64,000 bases of DNA from Pseudoflavonifractor_A sp022772585. GTDB lineage: Bacteria > Bacillota > Clostridia > Oscillospirales > Oscillospiraceae. This document shows positions 7,201 through 16,095 of this stretch, piece after piece (position 1 is the stretch's first letter; every line of letters starts with the position of its first letter). A model generated the notes under the pieces. That model saw only the letters and a program-made list of their open reading frames with translations, searched no databases and was not told the DNA's origin. The stretch spans positions 1 through 64,000 of the forward strand of contig NZ_JBQHUB010000002.1 in the NCBI RefSeq assembly GCF_052065415.1, written 5' to 3'. The translations under genes and the position numbers were made by a program.

Positions 7201-8466
7201 ATGAAAAGTGATATGCCTTTACAGTTAAGCGAAAAAGTCCGCGCCCTGGCGGCCCGGGCCCAGTCTGACCTGGGCGAACAGTTTGCCCGTATCGACGCCA
7301 TCGCGGAAGAGAATACCCAAAAGGTCCTCGCCGCCTTTCAGAAACACCGGGTAGCTGAGAGTTATTTCGCCGGTACTACCGGCTATGGCTACGACGACCT
7401 GGGCCGGGACAAGCTGGACGAGATCTACGCCGATATCTTCGGCACTGAGGACGCACTTGTGCGCATTGGCTTCGTCAACGGCACCCACGCCATCTCCTGT
7501 GCCCTCTTCGGGGCCTTGAAGCCGGGAGACGTGCTGGTCTCCGCCGTGGGCGCGCCCTATGACACGCTGCTGGGCGTCATCGGCGTGGCCGACAAGGGCC
7601 CCGGCTCCCTGAAGAGCTATGGCGTGGAGTACCGCCAGGTGGATCTGGTGAACGATGCCCCCGACCCGGAGGGGCTGGCCCTGGCGGTCCGGGACCCGAA
7701 GGTGAAGGCGGTGCTCATCCAGCGCTCCAAGGGCTACTCCACCCGTTCGTCCCTGTCGGTGGCGGAGATCGGCGCCCTGTGCCGGGTGGTACGGGAGAAC
7801 AACCCGGAGGCCGCCATTCTGGTGGACAACTGCTACGGTGAATTTGTGGAGACGGAGGAGCCCACCCAGGTGGGGGCCGACCTGGTGGTGGGCTCCCTGA
7901 TTAAGAACCCCGGCGGCGGACTGGCCCCCACCGGCGGCTACATCGCCGGCCGGAAGGACCTGGTGGAAGGCGCGGCCATGCGCCTGACGGTGCCCGGTAT
8001 TGGCCGGGAGTGCGGCTCCACCCTGGGCAACAACCGGGCGCTCTATCAGGGATTGTTCCTGGCGCCCCACACGGTAGCCCAGGCAGTCAAGACCGCCGTG
8101 TTTGCCGCCCGGATCATGGAGCTGCTGGGCTACCGGACCGAGCCTACCTCCGACCAGGTGCGCCATGACATCATCCAGATGATCCACTTCGGAACGCCGG
8201 AGCCCCTCAAGCGGTTCTGCCGGGGCATCCAGTTCGGCGCCCCGGTGGACTCCTATGTGACTCCCGAGCCCTGGGACATGCCTGGATACGACAGCCAGGT
8301 CATCATGGCGGCGGGCGCCTTTATCCAGGGCGCGTCCATCGAACTGTCCTGCGACGCCCCCATGCGGGAGCCCTACACCGCTTACCTCCAGGGCGGCCTG
8401 ACCTATGAGTCGGGCAAGACGGGCGTGATGCTGGCGGTACAGGAGCTGCTGGAAAAGTCGGAATAG
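7201..8466 (+). CDS. Aluminium-resistance / methionine gamma-lyase-like PLP enzyme
   Basis: A 421-residue PLP-dependent fold type I protein of the family named 'aluminum resistance protein' or methionine gamma-lyase family (YnbB-like). Visible features are AGTTGYGYDDLGRDKLDEIYADIFG, FVNGTHAIS, ILVDNCYGEFVE with the PLP-binding aspartate, and GSLIKNPGGGLAPTGGYIAG with the Schiff-base lysine. ATG at 7201 is chosen because it lies just after the preceding stop and after AAAGAGATAGG. An upstream in-frame extension to 7153 would overlap the HEAT-like gene. The physiological substrate is not established. Confidence 0.88.
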   Translation: MKSDMPLQLSEKVRALAARAQSDLGEQFARIDAIAEENTQKVLAAFQKHRVAESYFAGTTGYGYDDLGRDKLDEIYADIFGTEDALVRIGFVNGTHAISCALFGALKPGDVLVSAVGAPYDTLLGVIGVADKGPGSLKSYGVEYRQVDLVNDAPDPEGLALAVRDPKVKAVLIQRSKGYSTRSSLSVAEIGALCRVVRENNPEAAILVDNCYGEFVETEEPTQVGADLVVGSLIKNPGGGLAPTGGYIAGRKDLVEGAAMRLTVPGIGRECGSTLGNNRALYQGLFLAPHTVAQAVKTAVFAARIMELLGYRTEPTSDQVRHDIIQMIHFGTPEPLKRFCRGIQFGAPVDSYVTPEPWDMPGYDSQVIMAAGAFIQGASIELSCDAPMREPYTAYLQGGLTYESGKTGVMLAVQELLEKSE

Positions 8467-8508
8467 GCCGGGCCCGGCGGCGCATAGTGTGGCCATGGAG
8501 GTGATACC

Positions 8509-9204
8509 ATGGTCACGCTGATCCGAAGGCTTTGGCTCCGCCCGGTCCGCCGCAGGGGCCGCAGAGGTGGAGCGGCGGGCTGTATCTGCCTGCGGGTACT
8601 GCCCGCCCTGGCGGGCATCGCGGCGGCGGTCCTTCTGCTGGACAGCGTGGACCGGGTGCTGCGGCCCCAACTGACGGAACTGGTATCCGCACAGCTTCAA
8701 AACGCTGTAACCGAGGCAGTCAATGACGCGGTGGGGAAGAGCCTGGAGGGGGAACAGGGCAGCTATGACGCCCTCTACACGCTGCATACGGACGAGAGCG
8801 GCAGATTATCCGCCCTGACCGCAGATACAGCCGGACTTAACCGCCTGCGGACACAAGTTTTGGAAGAGACACTATGTAAAGTTAAGTTGCTTAACAGCGA
8901 AGAACTGGGTGTCCCTGTTGGAAATCTGACCGGATGGGTGCTCCTCTCTGGAAGGGGACCGGTACTGCCGGTCAAGGTGCTGACAGCCGCGGCACCCCGT
9001 GCCGAGTTCCGCAACGATTTTACTGCAGCCGGCATCAATCAGACCCTTCACAGGGTAATGCTGGAGATCACGGTCACCGTACAGGTGCTGATGCCCGGTG
9101 GCACCCGGGAATATACTGTGACCACTCCAGTCTGCATAGCCGAAACGGTGGTAATGGGTCAGGTGCCCGAGACTTATGTGGGACTGGGCTCTGTGACGCC
9201 GTGA
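8509..9204 (+). CDS. yunB: Sporulation protein YunB
   Basis: A 231-residue protein with a basic N terminus (RRLWLRPVRRRGRRGG), one transmembrane helix (about residues 25-45) and the YunB-type ectodomain. That ectodomain includes LVSAQLQNAVTEAVNDAV and, near the end, HRVMLEITVTVQVLMPGGTREYTVTTPVCIAETVVMGQVPETY. In B. subtilis yunB is expressed in the mother cell and is needed for normal sporulation. ATG 8509 follows TGGAGGTGATACC, a strong ribosome binding site. Confidence 0.9.
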   Translation: MVTLIRRLWLRPVRRRGRRGGAAGCICLRVLPALAGIAAAVLLLDSVDRVLRPQLTELVSAQLQNAVTEAVNDAVGKSLEGEQGSYDALYTLHTDESGRLSALTADTAGLNRLRTQVLEETLCKVKLLNSEELGVPVGNLTGWVLLSGRGPVLPVKVLTAAAPRAEFRNDFTAAGINQTLHRVMLEITVTVQVLMPGGTREYTVTTPVCIAETVVMGQVPETYVGLGSVTP

Positions 9205-9264
9205 TTTTAAGAAAATCGTAAAAACCCAGGATCAGTACCCGTGCTAAAATAGGAAAAACGGCAA

Positions 9265-9936
9265 GTGGGGTGGCTGGTAATGGGATCACTTTTGGAACGC
9301 CTTATCTGGTACGGCGAAGTATCGCTGGACTATGTGCTGCAAATGCTGCCCTGCGCCCTGTTGGGCGGGATCCTTTTCTTCCTGCTGCGCCCTCTGCGGC
9401 GTCGGCGCCTGGCGGAGCGCGGTCTCATCAGCGGGCCGTGGCGGGAGGGGGCCATGCTGCTGTTCACCCTGTTCTGCTTTGGGCTGGCGGCCCTCACCCT
9501 GTTTCCCGCCTACTTCTGGACCCGGGACCATTGGTACTGGGTGGTGCAGGGCGTGGAGCCGGCCTTTGCGCCGGTAGACCTGGCGGAGGCGCTGGGGCAG
9601 GCGCAGCTTGTCCCGTCACTGACGCCGGAGCAGGCCATGGCGGGTGGATGGGTTTCCTATATGATCTGGGCCAACGCGCTGATCTTTCTGCCCGTGGGGT
9701 TTTTCCCGGCTCTGGTCGGGGAAAGGCCCAGATGGTGGAAGTCGCTGCTGTACGGCCTTGGCTCCTCCGTGTTTATTGAAGTGGAGCAGCTCTTCTCAGG
9801 CCGCTCCACCGATATCGACGACGTGATCCTCAACACCGTGGGCGCGCTTCTGGGCTATTGGGTGTTTTTGCTGCTGCGCCATGGTTTTCCACGGTTTCTT
9901 TCCAGATTCAGATGTACAAAGAGTGGAGGTCCCTGA
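9265..9936 (+). CDS. VanZ family membrane protein
   Basis: A 223-residue protein with about five hydrophobic segments. The hallmark VanZ end is YMIWANALIFLPVGFFPALV followed by SVFIEVEQLFSGRSTDIDDVILNTVGALLGYWVF. VanZ proteins in enterococci give low-level teicoplanin resistance, but most homologues have no proven role. GTG 9265 follows AGGAAAAAC; ATG 9280 with GTGGGGTGG before it is an equally possible start. The stop overlaps the ribosome binding site region of ligA. Confidence 0.85.
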   Translation: MGWLVMGSLLERLIWYGEVSLDYVLQMLPCALLGGILFFLLRPLRRRRLAERGLISGPWREGAMLLFTLFCFGLAALTLFPAYFWTRDHWYWVVQGVEPAFAPVDLAEALGQAQLVPSLTPEQAMAGGWVSYMIWANALIFLPVGFFPALVGERPRWWKSLLYGLGSSVFIEVEQLFSGRSTDIDDVILNTVGALLGYWVFLLLRHGFPRFLSRFRCTKSGGP

Positions 9937-9937
9937 A

Positions 9938-11917
9938 ATGGACGAACGACAGGAGATCGAGGCCCTCCGGCGGGAGCTGGAGCGGGCAAATTATGAATAC
10001 TATGTGTTGGACGCTCCCACTATGTCCGACTATGAGTTCGACCACAAGTTACGCCGGCTGGAGGGGCTGGAGGCCGCCCATCCCGAGCTGGTGAGCCCTG
10101 ATTCGCCTACCCGGCGGGTAGGAGGCAAGGTGGCAGGCGGCTTTGCGGAGGTGATCCACCGGGTGCCGCTGGAGAGCTTGCAGGACGTGTTCGATCCCGC
10201 CGAGGTGGAGGAGTTTGACCGCCGGGTGCGGGAGGTCCTGGGGGACGATGTGGAGTATGATGTAGAGCCTAAGGTGGACGGCCTGTCGGTAGCGCTGGAG
10301 TATCAGGATGGCGTCTTTGTCCGGGGGGCCACCCGGGGAGACGGACGGGTGGGAGAGGACGTGACCGAGAATCTGCGGACCGTCCGTTCCATTCCCCTCA
10401 AACTGCCCGACCGGCTGCCCTCCCTTGCCGTCCGGGGCGAGGTCTATATGCCCAAGAAGGTTTTTGAGGAGCTTAATGCCGAGTTGGAGCTTCAGGGCAA
10501 GACCCTCTTCGCCAATCCCCGGAATGCGGCAGCCGGCTCCCTACGCCAGCATGATCCCAAAATCGCGGCAGCCCGGCGGCTTGATATCCAGGTGTTCAAC
10601 ATCCAGTGGGCCGAGGGTAAGGAGTTTGAGACTCATACGGATACACTGGAATATTTGAAAACTCAACACTATAAAGTGATTCCGCATTACACCTGCAAGA
10701 CCATTGAGGAGGTCAAGGAACGCATTCGCCAGATCGGTGAGGAGCGGGAGAGTTACCCCTTTGATATCGATGGAGCAGTTGTAAAGCTGAATTCCCTGTC
10801 AGGCCGTGAGGCACTGGGCAGCACGGCCAAATTCCCCCGCTGGGCGGCGGCCTACAAGTACCCGCCGGAGCGGAAGCCTTCCAGGGTAGTGGATATCGTG
10901 GTCCAGGTGGGCCGCACCGGTGTGCTCACCCCCAAGGCGGTGGTGGAACCGGTGCGCCTGGCGGGAACCACAGTGACCAACGCCACCCTCCACAATCAGG
11001 ACTTTATCACCGAGAAGGATATCCGCATCGGGGATACCGTGTTGATCCAGAAAGCGGGGGAGATCATCCCTGAGATCGTAGAAGTGCTCAAAGAGAAACG
11101 GCCCGAGGGTACGCAGCCCTATCTGCTGCCTGGAACCTGTCCCGTCTGCGGTGCGCCGGTGGCCCGGGATGAGGACGGCGCTCACATCCGCTGCACCGGC
11201 GCCGAGTGTCCGGCCCAGCTCCTGCGGCACCTGACCCATTTTGCCAGCCGGGATGCCATGGATATCGAGGGGCTGGGACCGGCGGTGGTGGAGGCCCTGG
11301 TGAATGCCGGGCTGGTGAAAGGGCCCGGCGACCTTTACAGCCTGGATGCCCAGAGCGTGGCCGGCCTGGAGCGGATGGGCAAAAAGAGCGCTGAGAATCT
11401 GATCGCCGCCGTGGAGAAGTCCAAGGGGAACGACCTGTCCCGTCTGCTCTTCGCCTTTGGCATCCGTCAGGTGGGGCAGAAGGCGGGCAAAGTGCTTTCC
11501 GCCCGGTTTGGAAGTCTGGATGCCCTGATGGCGGCCGGTGAGGAGGAGCTGACCAATGTCCCTGACATCGGCGCCATCACGGCCCACAGCATCGTCACCT
11601 GGTTCCAGAGCCCACAAAGCCGGCATCTCATCGAGACGCTGCGGGCCGCCGGGGTCAATATGGAGAGCCATGAGGCGCCGGCAGGGGACCAGCTGGCAGG
11701 CAAGACCTTTGTGCTGACCGGAACGCTGGAGCACTTTACCCGGGAGGAGGCCGGGGCCAGGATCGAGGCCCTGGGTGGAAAGGTGTCCGGCTCAGTATCC
11801 AAAAAAACCAGCTACGTGGTGGCGGGGGAGGCCGCCGGGTCCAAGCTGAAAAAGGCCAACGACCTGGGTATCCCCGTGCTGACCGAGGCGGAATTTATCT
11901 CGATGCTGGAGGGATAG
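9938..11917 (+). CDS. ligA: NAD-dependent DNA ligase
   Basis: Seals nicks during replication and repair using NAD+. Order of domains: Ia domain (residues 1-60, with YYVLDAPTMSDYEFD), adenylation domain with the AMP-accepting lysine in EPKVDGLS (K112), OB fold, four-cysteine zinc finger (CPVCGAPVARDEDGAHIRC...CPAQ), helix-hairpin-helix repeats (DIEGLGPAVVEALVNAGLV, GIRQVGQKAGKVL, NVPDIGAITAHSI) and a C-terminal BRCT domain (LAGKTFVLTGTLEHF). The 659-aa length is normal. ATG 9938 follows TGGAGGT; longer frames upstream overlap the VanZ gene and are not needed. Confidence 0.97.
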   Translation: MDERQEIEALRRELERANYEYYVLDAPTMSDYEFDHKLRRLEGLEAAHPELVSPDSPTRRVGGKVAGGFAEVIHRVPLESLQDVFDPAEVEEFDRRVREVLGDDVEYDVEPKVDGLSVALEYQDGVFVRGATRGDGRVGEDVTENLRTVRSIPLKLPDRLPSLAVRGEVYMPKKVFEELNAELELQGKTLFANPRNAAAGSLRQHDPKIAAARRLDIQVFNIQWAEGKEFETHTDTLEYLKTQHYKVIPHYTCKTIEEVKERIRQIGEERESYPFDIDGAVVKLNSLSGREALGSTAKFPRWAAAYKYPPERKPSRVVDIVVQVGRTGVLTPKAVVEPVRLAGTTVTNATLHNQDFITEKDIRIGDTVLIQKAGEIIPEIVEVLKEKRPEGTQPYLLPGTCPVCGAPVARDEDGAHIRCTGAECPAQLLRHLTHFASRDAMDIEGLGPAVVEALVNAGLVKGPGDLYSLDAQSVAGLERMGKKSAENLIAAVEKSKGNDLSRLLFAFGIRQVGQKAGKVLSARFGSLDALMAAGEEELTNVPDIGAITAHSIVTWFQSPQSRHLIETLRAAGVNMESHEAPAGDQLAGKTFVLTGTLEHFTREEAGARIEALGGKVSGSVSKKTSYVVAGEAAGSKLKKANDLGIPVLTEAEFISMLEG

Positions 11918-11988
11918 CGGAAAATAATTTTTTTCGCGCTTAGTGGATAAAAAGCCGCAGGAGGCCGCGACTACAGGCGGAATACTCC

Positions 11989-12029
11989 AAAAGGACCGGG
12001 AGGCCGAGACGGCCCTCCGGTCCTTTTTT
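11989..12029 (+). terminator. ligA terminator
   Basis: AAAAGGACCGG-GAGGCC pairs with GGCC-CTCCGGTCCTTTTTT, a long hairpin with a terminal T run. Confidence 0.9.
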
Positions 12030-12108
12030 GCGTCTGGGCATAGGATGAGGCGGGGAAGAGACGGGGCTGCCGTCCCATCCCCGAATCCCATCTGAGGAGG
12101 AATCGCCA

Positions 12109-12579
12109 TTGAACCCCGACAACAATAACGGCAATCAGAATCCGGCGCGCTGCCCGGACGGGTGCGGTATGCTGCCCGAGTGTGCTCCGCTGGCCGTGCC
12201 ATATGTTCCGTTCCAGCAGGCCGGCTCCAGGCGCTACACACAGCAGGACGCGCTGAACAACGGCACGCTTTTTCCCGGGCTCAATCTGCCCTTTCATCTC
12301 AATCCCAACGCCCCCAATGTGGTGAAAGGGCCGCTGGGAGAGCTGCAGGCGCTGGAATTCGTGCTGACCGAGCTGGGTCTGTATCTTGACACCCACCAGG
12401 GGGACGCGGAGGCCTTTGAGCTCTACCGGCAGTACGCGGCCATGGAGCGGGAAGGCCGGGAGCGGTATGAGGCCATGTACGGCCCGCTGCGCCAGTCGGA
12501 TACGGCGGGCAGCAAGTCCTGGGCAGCCTGGCTTAACGATCCCTGGCCCTGGAATTTGCCGGAAGGGAGAGAGCGCTGA
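12109..12579 (+). CDS. cotJA-cotJB: CotJA-CotJB fusion, spore coat protein
   Basis: The 156-residue protein joins two coat proteins that are normally separate. Residues about 30-65 match CotJA (VPYVPFQQ...DALNNGTLFPGLNLPF). Residues about 70-150 match CotJB (LQALEFVLTELGLYLDTHQGDAEAFELYRQY...RYEAMYGPL...WLNDPWPWN). In Bacillus cotJA, cotJB and cotJC form a mother-cell operon for an inner coat layer. The start is TTG 12109, chosen because GAGGAGG lies 8 bp upstream and there is no ATG. It overlaps cotJC by one base. Confidence 0.88.
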   Translation: MNPDNNNGNQNPARCPDGCGMLPECAPLAVPYVPFQQAGSRRYTQQDALNNGTLFPGLNLPFHLNPNAPNVVKGPLGELQALEFVLTELGLYLDTHQGDAEAFELYRQYAAMEREGRERYEAMYGPLRQSDTAGSKSWAAWLNDPWPWNLPEGRER

Positions 12580-13178
12580 TGTTTGTGTATGAAAAAAAGC
12601 TCCAGTACCCCATCAAGATCAAAAACACCAACCCTCAGCTGGCCTCCTTTATTATCAGCCAGTATGGCGGACCGGACGGAGAGCTTGGCGCTTCGCTGCG
12701 CTATCTGAGCCAGCGCTATGCCATGCCCTATCCGGAGCTGAAGGGCCTGCTGACCGACATCGGCGTAGAGGAACTGGGACATCTGGAGATGATCGGTACG
12801 CTGGTCTACCAGCTGACCCGGAACCTGTCGCCCGATGATCCCCGTATGGGAAATTTCGCCCCCTATTTTACCGACCACGGTGCCGGTGTGTATCCGGTGG
12901 CGGCATCGGGCGCCCCCTGGACTGCGGCGTATATCGGCGTCAAGGGGGACATCATCTGCGACCTGACCGAGGATATGGCCGCCGAACAGAAGGCCCGTGT
13001 AACCTACGACAACATCCTGCGGCAGTCCGATGACCCGGATGTCAGCGATGTGATCCGGTTCCTGCGTGAGCGGGAGGTGGTCCACTTCCAGCGCTTCGGC
13101 GAAGCGGTTCGTCTGGCGAAGGACAAGATGGACCAGAAGAATGTGTACTTCACCAACCCCGTGCTGGATAAGCAGTAG
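12579..13178 (+). CDS. cotJC: Spore coat protein CotJC, manganese-catalase family
   Basis: A 199-residue ferritin-like protein of the CotJC/Mn-catalase family. Metal-ligand helices are visible in LGASLRYLSQRYAMPYPELKGLLTDIGVEELGHLEMIGTL and in the later E/H pair of FLREREVVHFQRFGEA. The N terminus MFVYEKKLQYP is typical. It localises to the spore coat and may protect against peroxide. ATG 12579 shares a base with the stop of the fused cotJAB gene. Confidence 0.94.
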   Translation: MFVYEKKLQYPIKIKNTNPQLASFIISQYGGPDGELGASLRYLSQRYAMPYPELKGLLTDIGVEELGHLEMIGTLVYQLTRNLSPDDPRMGNFAPYFTDHGAGVYPVAASGAPWTAAYIGVKGDIICDLTEDMAAEQKARVTYDNILRQSDDPDVSDVIRFLREREVVHFQRFGEAVRLAKDKMDQKNVYFTNPVLDKQ

Positions 13179-13187
13179 CGCAAAGCG

Positions 13188-13222
13188 AAACGAGGGCATA
13201 CCCGTGGGTATGTCCTCGTTTC
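13188..13222. terminator. Shared terminator hairpin cotJC / YhcH gene
   Basis: GAAACGAGGGCATACCC pairs with GGTATGTCCTCGTTTC around a 3-base loop, between convergent genes. Confidence 0.8.
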
Positions 13223-13234
13223 CGGTTGAGAAGC

Positions 13235-13687
13235 TCACAGCCTGACCTTGACCACCAGACGGGTCACTGGAGCGGGGGAGCCGCAGGCCACCCGGGGTGC
13301 GTGAAGATCCTGGGGCCAGACGATGTAGAATTCACCGGCATGTACCGTCATCGTGTCCCAGTCACCGTTCCAGAAGCCGATGTCCTTACCGGGATCGTAG
13401 GGGACGGTGACGGGGACTGTGCCCTCCTGGGCGTAGCCCACCATCTCCTGTCCGGAGAGGACGAACTGGATGTCGGCGTAATTCCTGTGGCCCTCCAGCT
13501 GGCTCTGTTCCCGGGGGAGGGTGTCGATCCGGAAGAGGGTGGCAAAGATGTCGTCACCGTCGATGACCACCTTCTCACCGGAGGTAAGGGTATCGGGGTC
13601 CACCCGGGCCATCCATTCCAGCGCCCGGCGGAACCGGTCGCCCAGGTCATAGTAGAGGGGAGCATGCTCAATCCGGTCAAATACCAT
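13235..13687 (-). CDS. YhcH/YjgK/YiaL (EbgC) family protein
   Basis: A 150-residue cupin-like protein of the YhcH/YjgK/YiaL family, which includes EbgC, the small subunit of evolved beta-galactosidase. Typical segments are LEGHRNYADIQFVLSGQEMVGYA and DPGKDIGFWNGDWDTMTVHAGEFYIVWPQDLHAPRVA, with the conserved histidines and glutamate that would bind a metal. Members near sialic-acid genes handle sugar anomers, but there is no sugar operon here, so its substrate is unknown. Confidence 0.85.
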   Translation of the reverse strand: MVFDRIEHAPLYYDLGDRFRRALEWMARVDPDTLTSGEKVVIDGDDIFATLFRIDTLPREQSQLEGHRNYADIQFVLSGQEMVGYAQEGTVPVTVPYDPGKDIGFWNGDWDTMTVHAGEFYIVWPQDLHAPRVACGSPAPVTRLVVKVRL

Positions 13688-13862
13688 AGGAAATCAGCCT
13701 CCAGTTTCATTTGATATCTTTATTGTAGCTCCTCCCGCCGGGAAAAGCAATGAAAACACGTGCACGGACGGCTCCGGCATTGCCGTAATGGAACAAATGT
13801 GTTATAATCGGGCTGTCCGCATAGCCAGGTCCCGCACCGCATAGGATGCAGGGAAGGAGGGG

Positions 13863-14639
13863 ATGCGGATGCGGAACAGGATAGGCGGCCGGCGGGTAGG
13901 AGTGGGAGCGCTGACCCTGCTGATAGCGGGGCTCTGCCTTCTGTGCCTGAACGGAAGCCGGGACCACGCGGCACTGGCGCCGGCCCGGCTGGCGGATCAG
14001 ACGTTGATTATCGACGCCGGGCATGGCGGGGAGGATGGTGGAGCTGTCTCCATCACCGGGGTGCCGGAGAGCGGCATCAATTTGGCCATCGCGCTGAAGA
14101 TGGATCAGATCCTTGGGCTTTACGGTACGGCGCCGGTCCTTTTGCGCAGCGAGGATATCTCGCTCCACGATCCGTCTGCCCAGACGCTGCGGCAGAAGAA
14201 GGTATCCGACCTGCACCACCGGGTGGAGGTCATTGAGAGTATTCCCAATGCCACGCTGATCAGCATCCATCAGAATTCATATCCAAGCGCCAAATACCAC
14301 GGCGCGCAGGTATTTTACAGCAACGAGGCGCTGAGCCTGCCTCTGGCCCAACGTACTCAGACGCTGCTTCGGGATACGCTGGACCCCTCCAACCAGCGGG
14401 TGCCCAAGCCTATCCCGGAGACAGTCTATCTGATGAATCACATCTCCTGCCGGGCCATCCTGGTGGAGTGCGGTTTCCTGACCAATGCGGAAGAAGAGGC
14501 GCGGCTGCGGACAGGGGAGTACCAGAGCAAGCTGGCAGCGGTGCTGGCGGCCGCATGGCTTCAGCAGAGCGCCGATAAGGAGGTCGTCCCTCACAATGAA
14601 ATCCAAAACACTGTTTTACTGTACGGACTGCGGCAATGA
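13863..14639 (+). CDS. cwlD: N-acetylmuramoyl-L-alanine amidase CwlD
   Basis: A 258-residue secreted or membrane-anchored amidase_3 enzyme. One N-terminal hydrophobic segment (residues 14-30) is followed by the zinc motif DAGHGGEDGG (H54), SIHQNSYP and VECGFLTNAEEE with the catalytic glutamate. In spore formers CwlD strips peptides from muramic acid so that muramic-delta-lactam can be made in the cortex. ATG 13863 follows GGAAGGAGGGG. Its 3' end overlaps the start of radA. Confidence 0.88.
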   Translation: MRMRNRIGGRRVGVGALTLLIAGLCLLCLNGSRDHAALAPARLADQTLIIDAGHGGEDGGAVSITGVPESGINLAIALKMDQILGLYGTAPVLLRSEDISLHDPSAQTLRQKKVSDLHHRVEVIESIPNATLISIHQNSYPSAKYHGAQVFYSNEALSLPLAQRTQTLLRDTLDPSNQRVPKPIPETVYLMNHISCRAILVECGFLTNAEEEARLRTGEYQSKLAAVLAAAWLQQSADKEVVPHNEIQNTVLLYGLRQ

Positions 14640-15978
14640 GCTTCCCAAGTGGGCGGGGCAGTGCCCCGCCTGCCACGCCTGGAACACCATTGTGGAGCGG
14701 CCCTCCGAGCCAAAGCGCAAGACCTCCGGTACGGCGCTGGCATCTGCCGGCGGCGGTCCGCGCACCATATCATCCGGCCGGCGGCCGAGACTGATCAGCG
14801 AGGTGGAGACCACCCATGAGCTCCGCTTTGAGACCGGTATGAGTGAGCTGGACCGGGTGCTGGGCGGTGGAGCGGTGAAGGGCTCTCTGGTGCTGGTGGG
14901 CGGCGCCCCTGGCATCGGAAAATCCACACTAATGTTACAAATTTGCGACAATCTGTGCCGTTTTGCCACAGTATTATATGTCTCAGGTGAGGAATCGGAA
15001 CGGCAGATCAAGCTGCGGGCCGAGCGGCTGCACATTCGGAGCGAGGGGCTGTATCTGCTGTCCGAGACCAATCTGGAGGACGTGGTGGAGGCGGTCAACG
15101 AGCTCCGGCCCGACATTTTGATCGTGGACTCCATCCAGACCCTTTACAACGGGGATCTGAGTACCGCCCCGGGCAGCGTGGGTCAGGTAAAGGACTGCAC
15201 CATGGCCCTGATGCAGCTGGCAAAAGGGCAGGGGATCACCGTTTTCGTCATCGGACATGTGAATAAGGAAGGCTCTATTGCGGGCCCCAAGGTCCTGGAG
15301 CATATGGTGGACTGTGTGCTCTATTTTGAGGGCGAGCAGCAGCTCTCATACCGCATCCTGCGGGCGGCCAAAAACCGTTTCGGTGCCACCAATGAGATCG
15401 GCGTCTTTGAGATGGCTGACGACGGACTGGCGGAAGTACCCAGCCCGTCGGAGATGCTGCTCTCCGGCCGGCCCCAGGATACGCCGGGCACCTGCGTGAC
15501 CTGTGTGATGGAGGGCGTGCGGCCCGTTCTGGCGGAGGTCCAGGCACTGCTGGCGCCCACCAGCTATAATGTGCCCCGGCGAACCTCCAACGGCTTCGAC
15601 TTTAACCGGGCGGCGCTGTTGCTGGCCGTACTGGAGAAGCGGGGCGGTTTGATGGTCAGCTCCTGCGACGCCTATATCAATGTAATTGGCGGACTGACCG
15701 TGTACGAGCCTGCCGCCGACCTGGCCATGATCATGGCGCTGGCGTCCAGTTTTCGGGACAAGCCGGTTCCGAACGATCTGGCCGCATTTGGCGAGGTCGG
15801 CCTGACCGGCGAGCTGCGGGCCGTCAACGCGCTGGGCCAACGGCTCAGCGAGCTGCGGCGGATGGGCTTTAACAAATGTCTGATCCCGGCTCGGGGAACC
15901 GGCAAGGTGGTGGAGCCAGATGGACTGCAGCTCATCCGAGTCAAAAATATCCGGGAGGCGCTGGCTGCAATTCTGTGA
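14596..15978 (+). CDS. radA: DNA repair protein RadA
   Basis: A RecA-related helicase that promotes branch migration in recombinational repair. The 460-residue protein opens with the zinc finger CTDCGNELPKWAGQCPACHAW, then has the ATP site GGAPGIGKST, the RadA-specific AKNRFGATNEIG motif and a Lon-protease-like C-terminal domain. ATG 14596 is preferred over the longer open frame because AAGGAGGTCG lies 10 bp before it, inside the end of cwlD, and because MKSKTLFYCTDCG is the family N terminus. Confidence 0.95.
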   Translation: MKSKTLFYCTDCGNELPKWAGQCPACHAWNTIVERPSEPKRKTSGTALASAGGGPRTISSGRRPRLISEVETTHELRFETGMSELDRVLGGGAVKGSLVLVGGAPGIGKSTLMLQICDNLCRFATVLYVSGEESERQIKLRAERLHIRSEGLYLLSETNLEDVVEAVNELRPDILIVDSIQTLYNGDLSTAPGSVGQVKDCTMALMQLAKGQGITVFVIGHVNKEGSIAGPKVLEHMVDCVLYFEGEQQLSYRILRAAKNRFGATNEIGVFEMADDGLAEVPSPSEMLLSGRPQDTPGTCVTCVMEGVRPVLAEVQALLAPTSYNVPRRTSNGFDFNRAALLLAVLEKRGGLMVSSCDAYINVIGGLTVYEPAADLAMIMALASSFRDKPVPNDLAAFGEVGLTGELRAVNALGQRLSELRRMGFNKCLIPARGTGKVVEPDGLQLIRVKNIREALAAIL

Positions 15979-16033
15979 GCCAGGCCCACACCGCTGAAAC
16001 CATACTCGAGGGAGGTGAAAAAGGGCTCGGGAA

Positions 16034-16067
16034 TCAACTCAACAAAATAAAAATTTTGTTGAGTTGA
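16034..16067. repeat. Perfect 34-bp palindromic hairpin before the XerC-like gene
   Basis: TCAACTCAACAAAAT (16034-16048) and its exact complement (16053-16067) surround AAAA. There is no T run after it on the plus strand, so it is not an obvious terminator for radA. An operator for the downstream recombinase is possible. Confidence 0.7.
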
Positions 16068-16095
16068 GAGGAGGCAAAAACGGCCTTCCTCCGGT

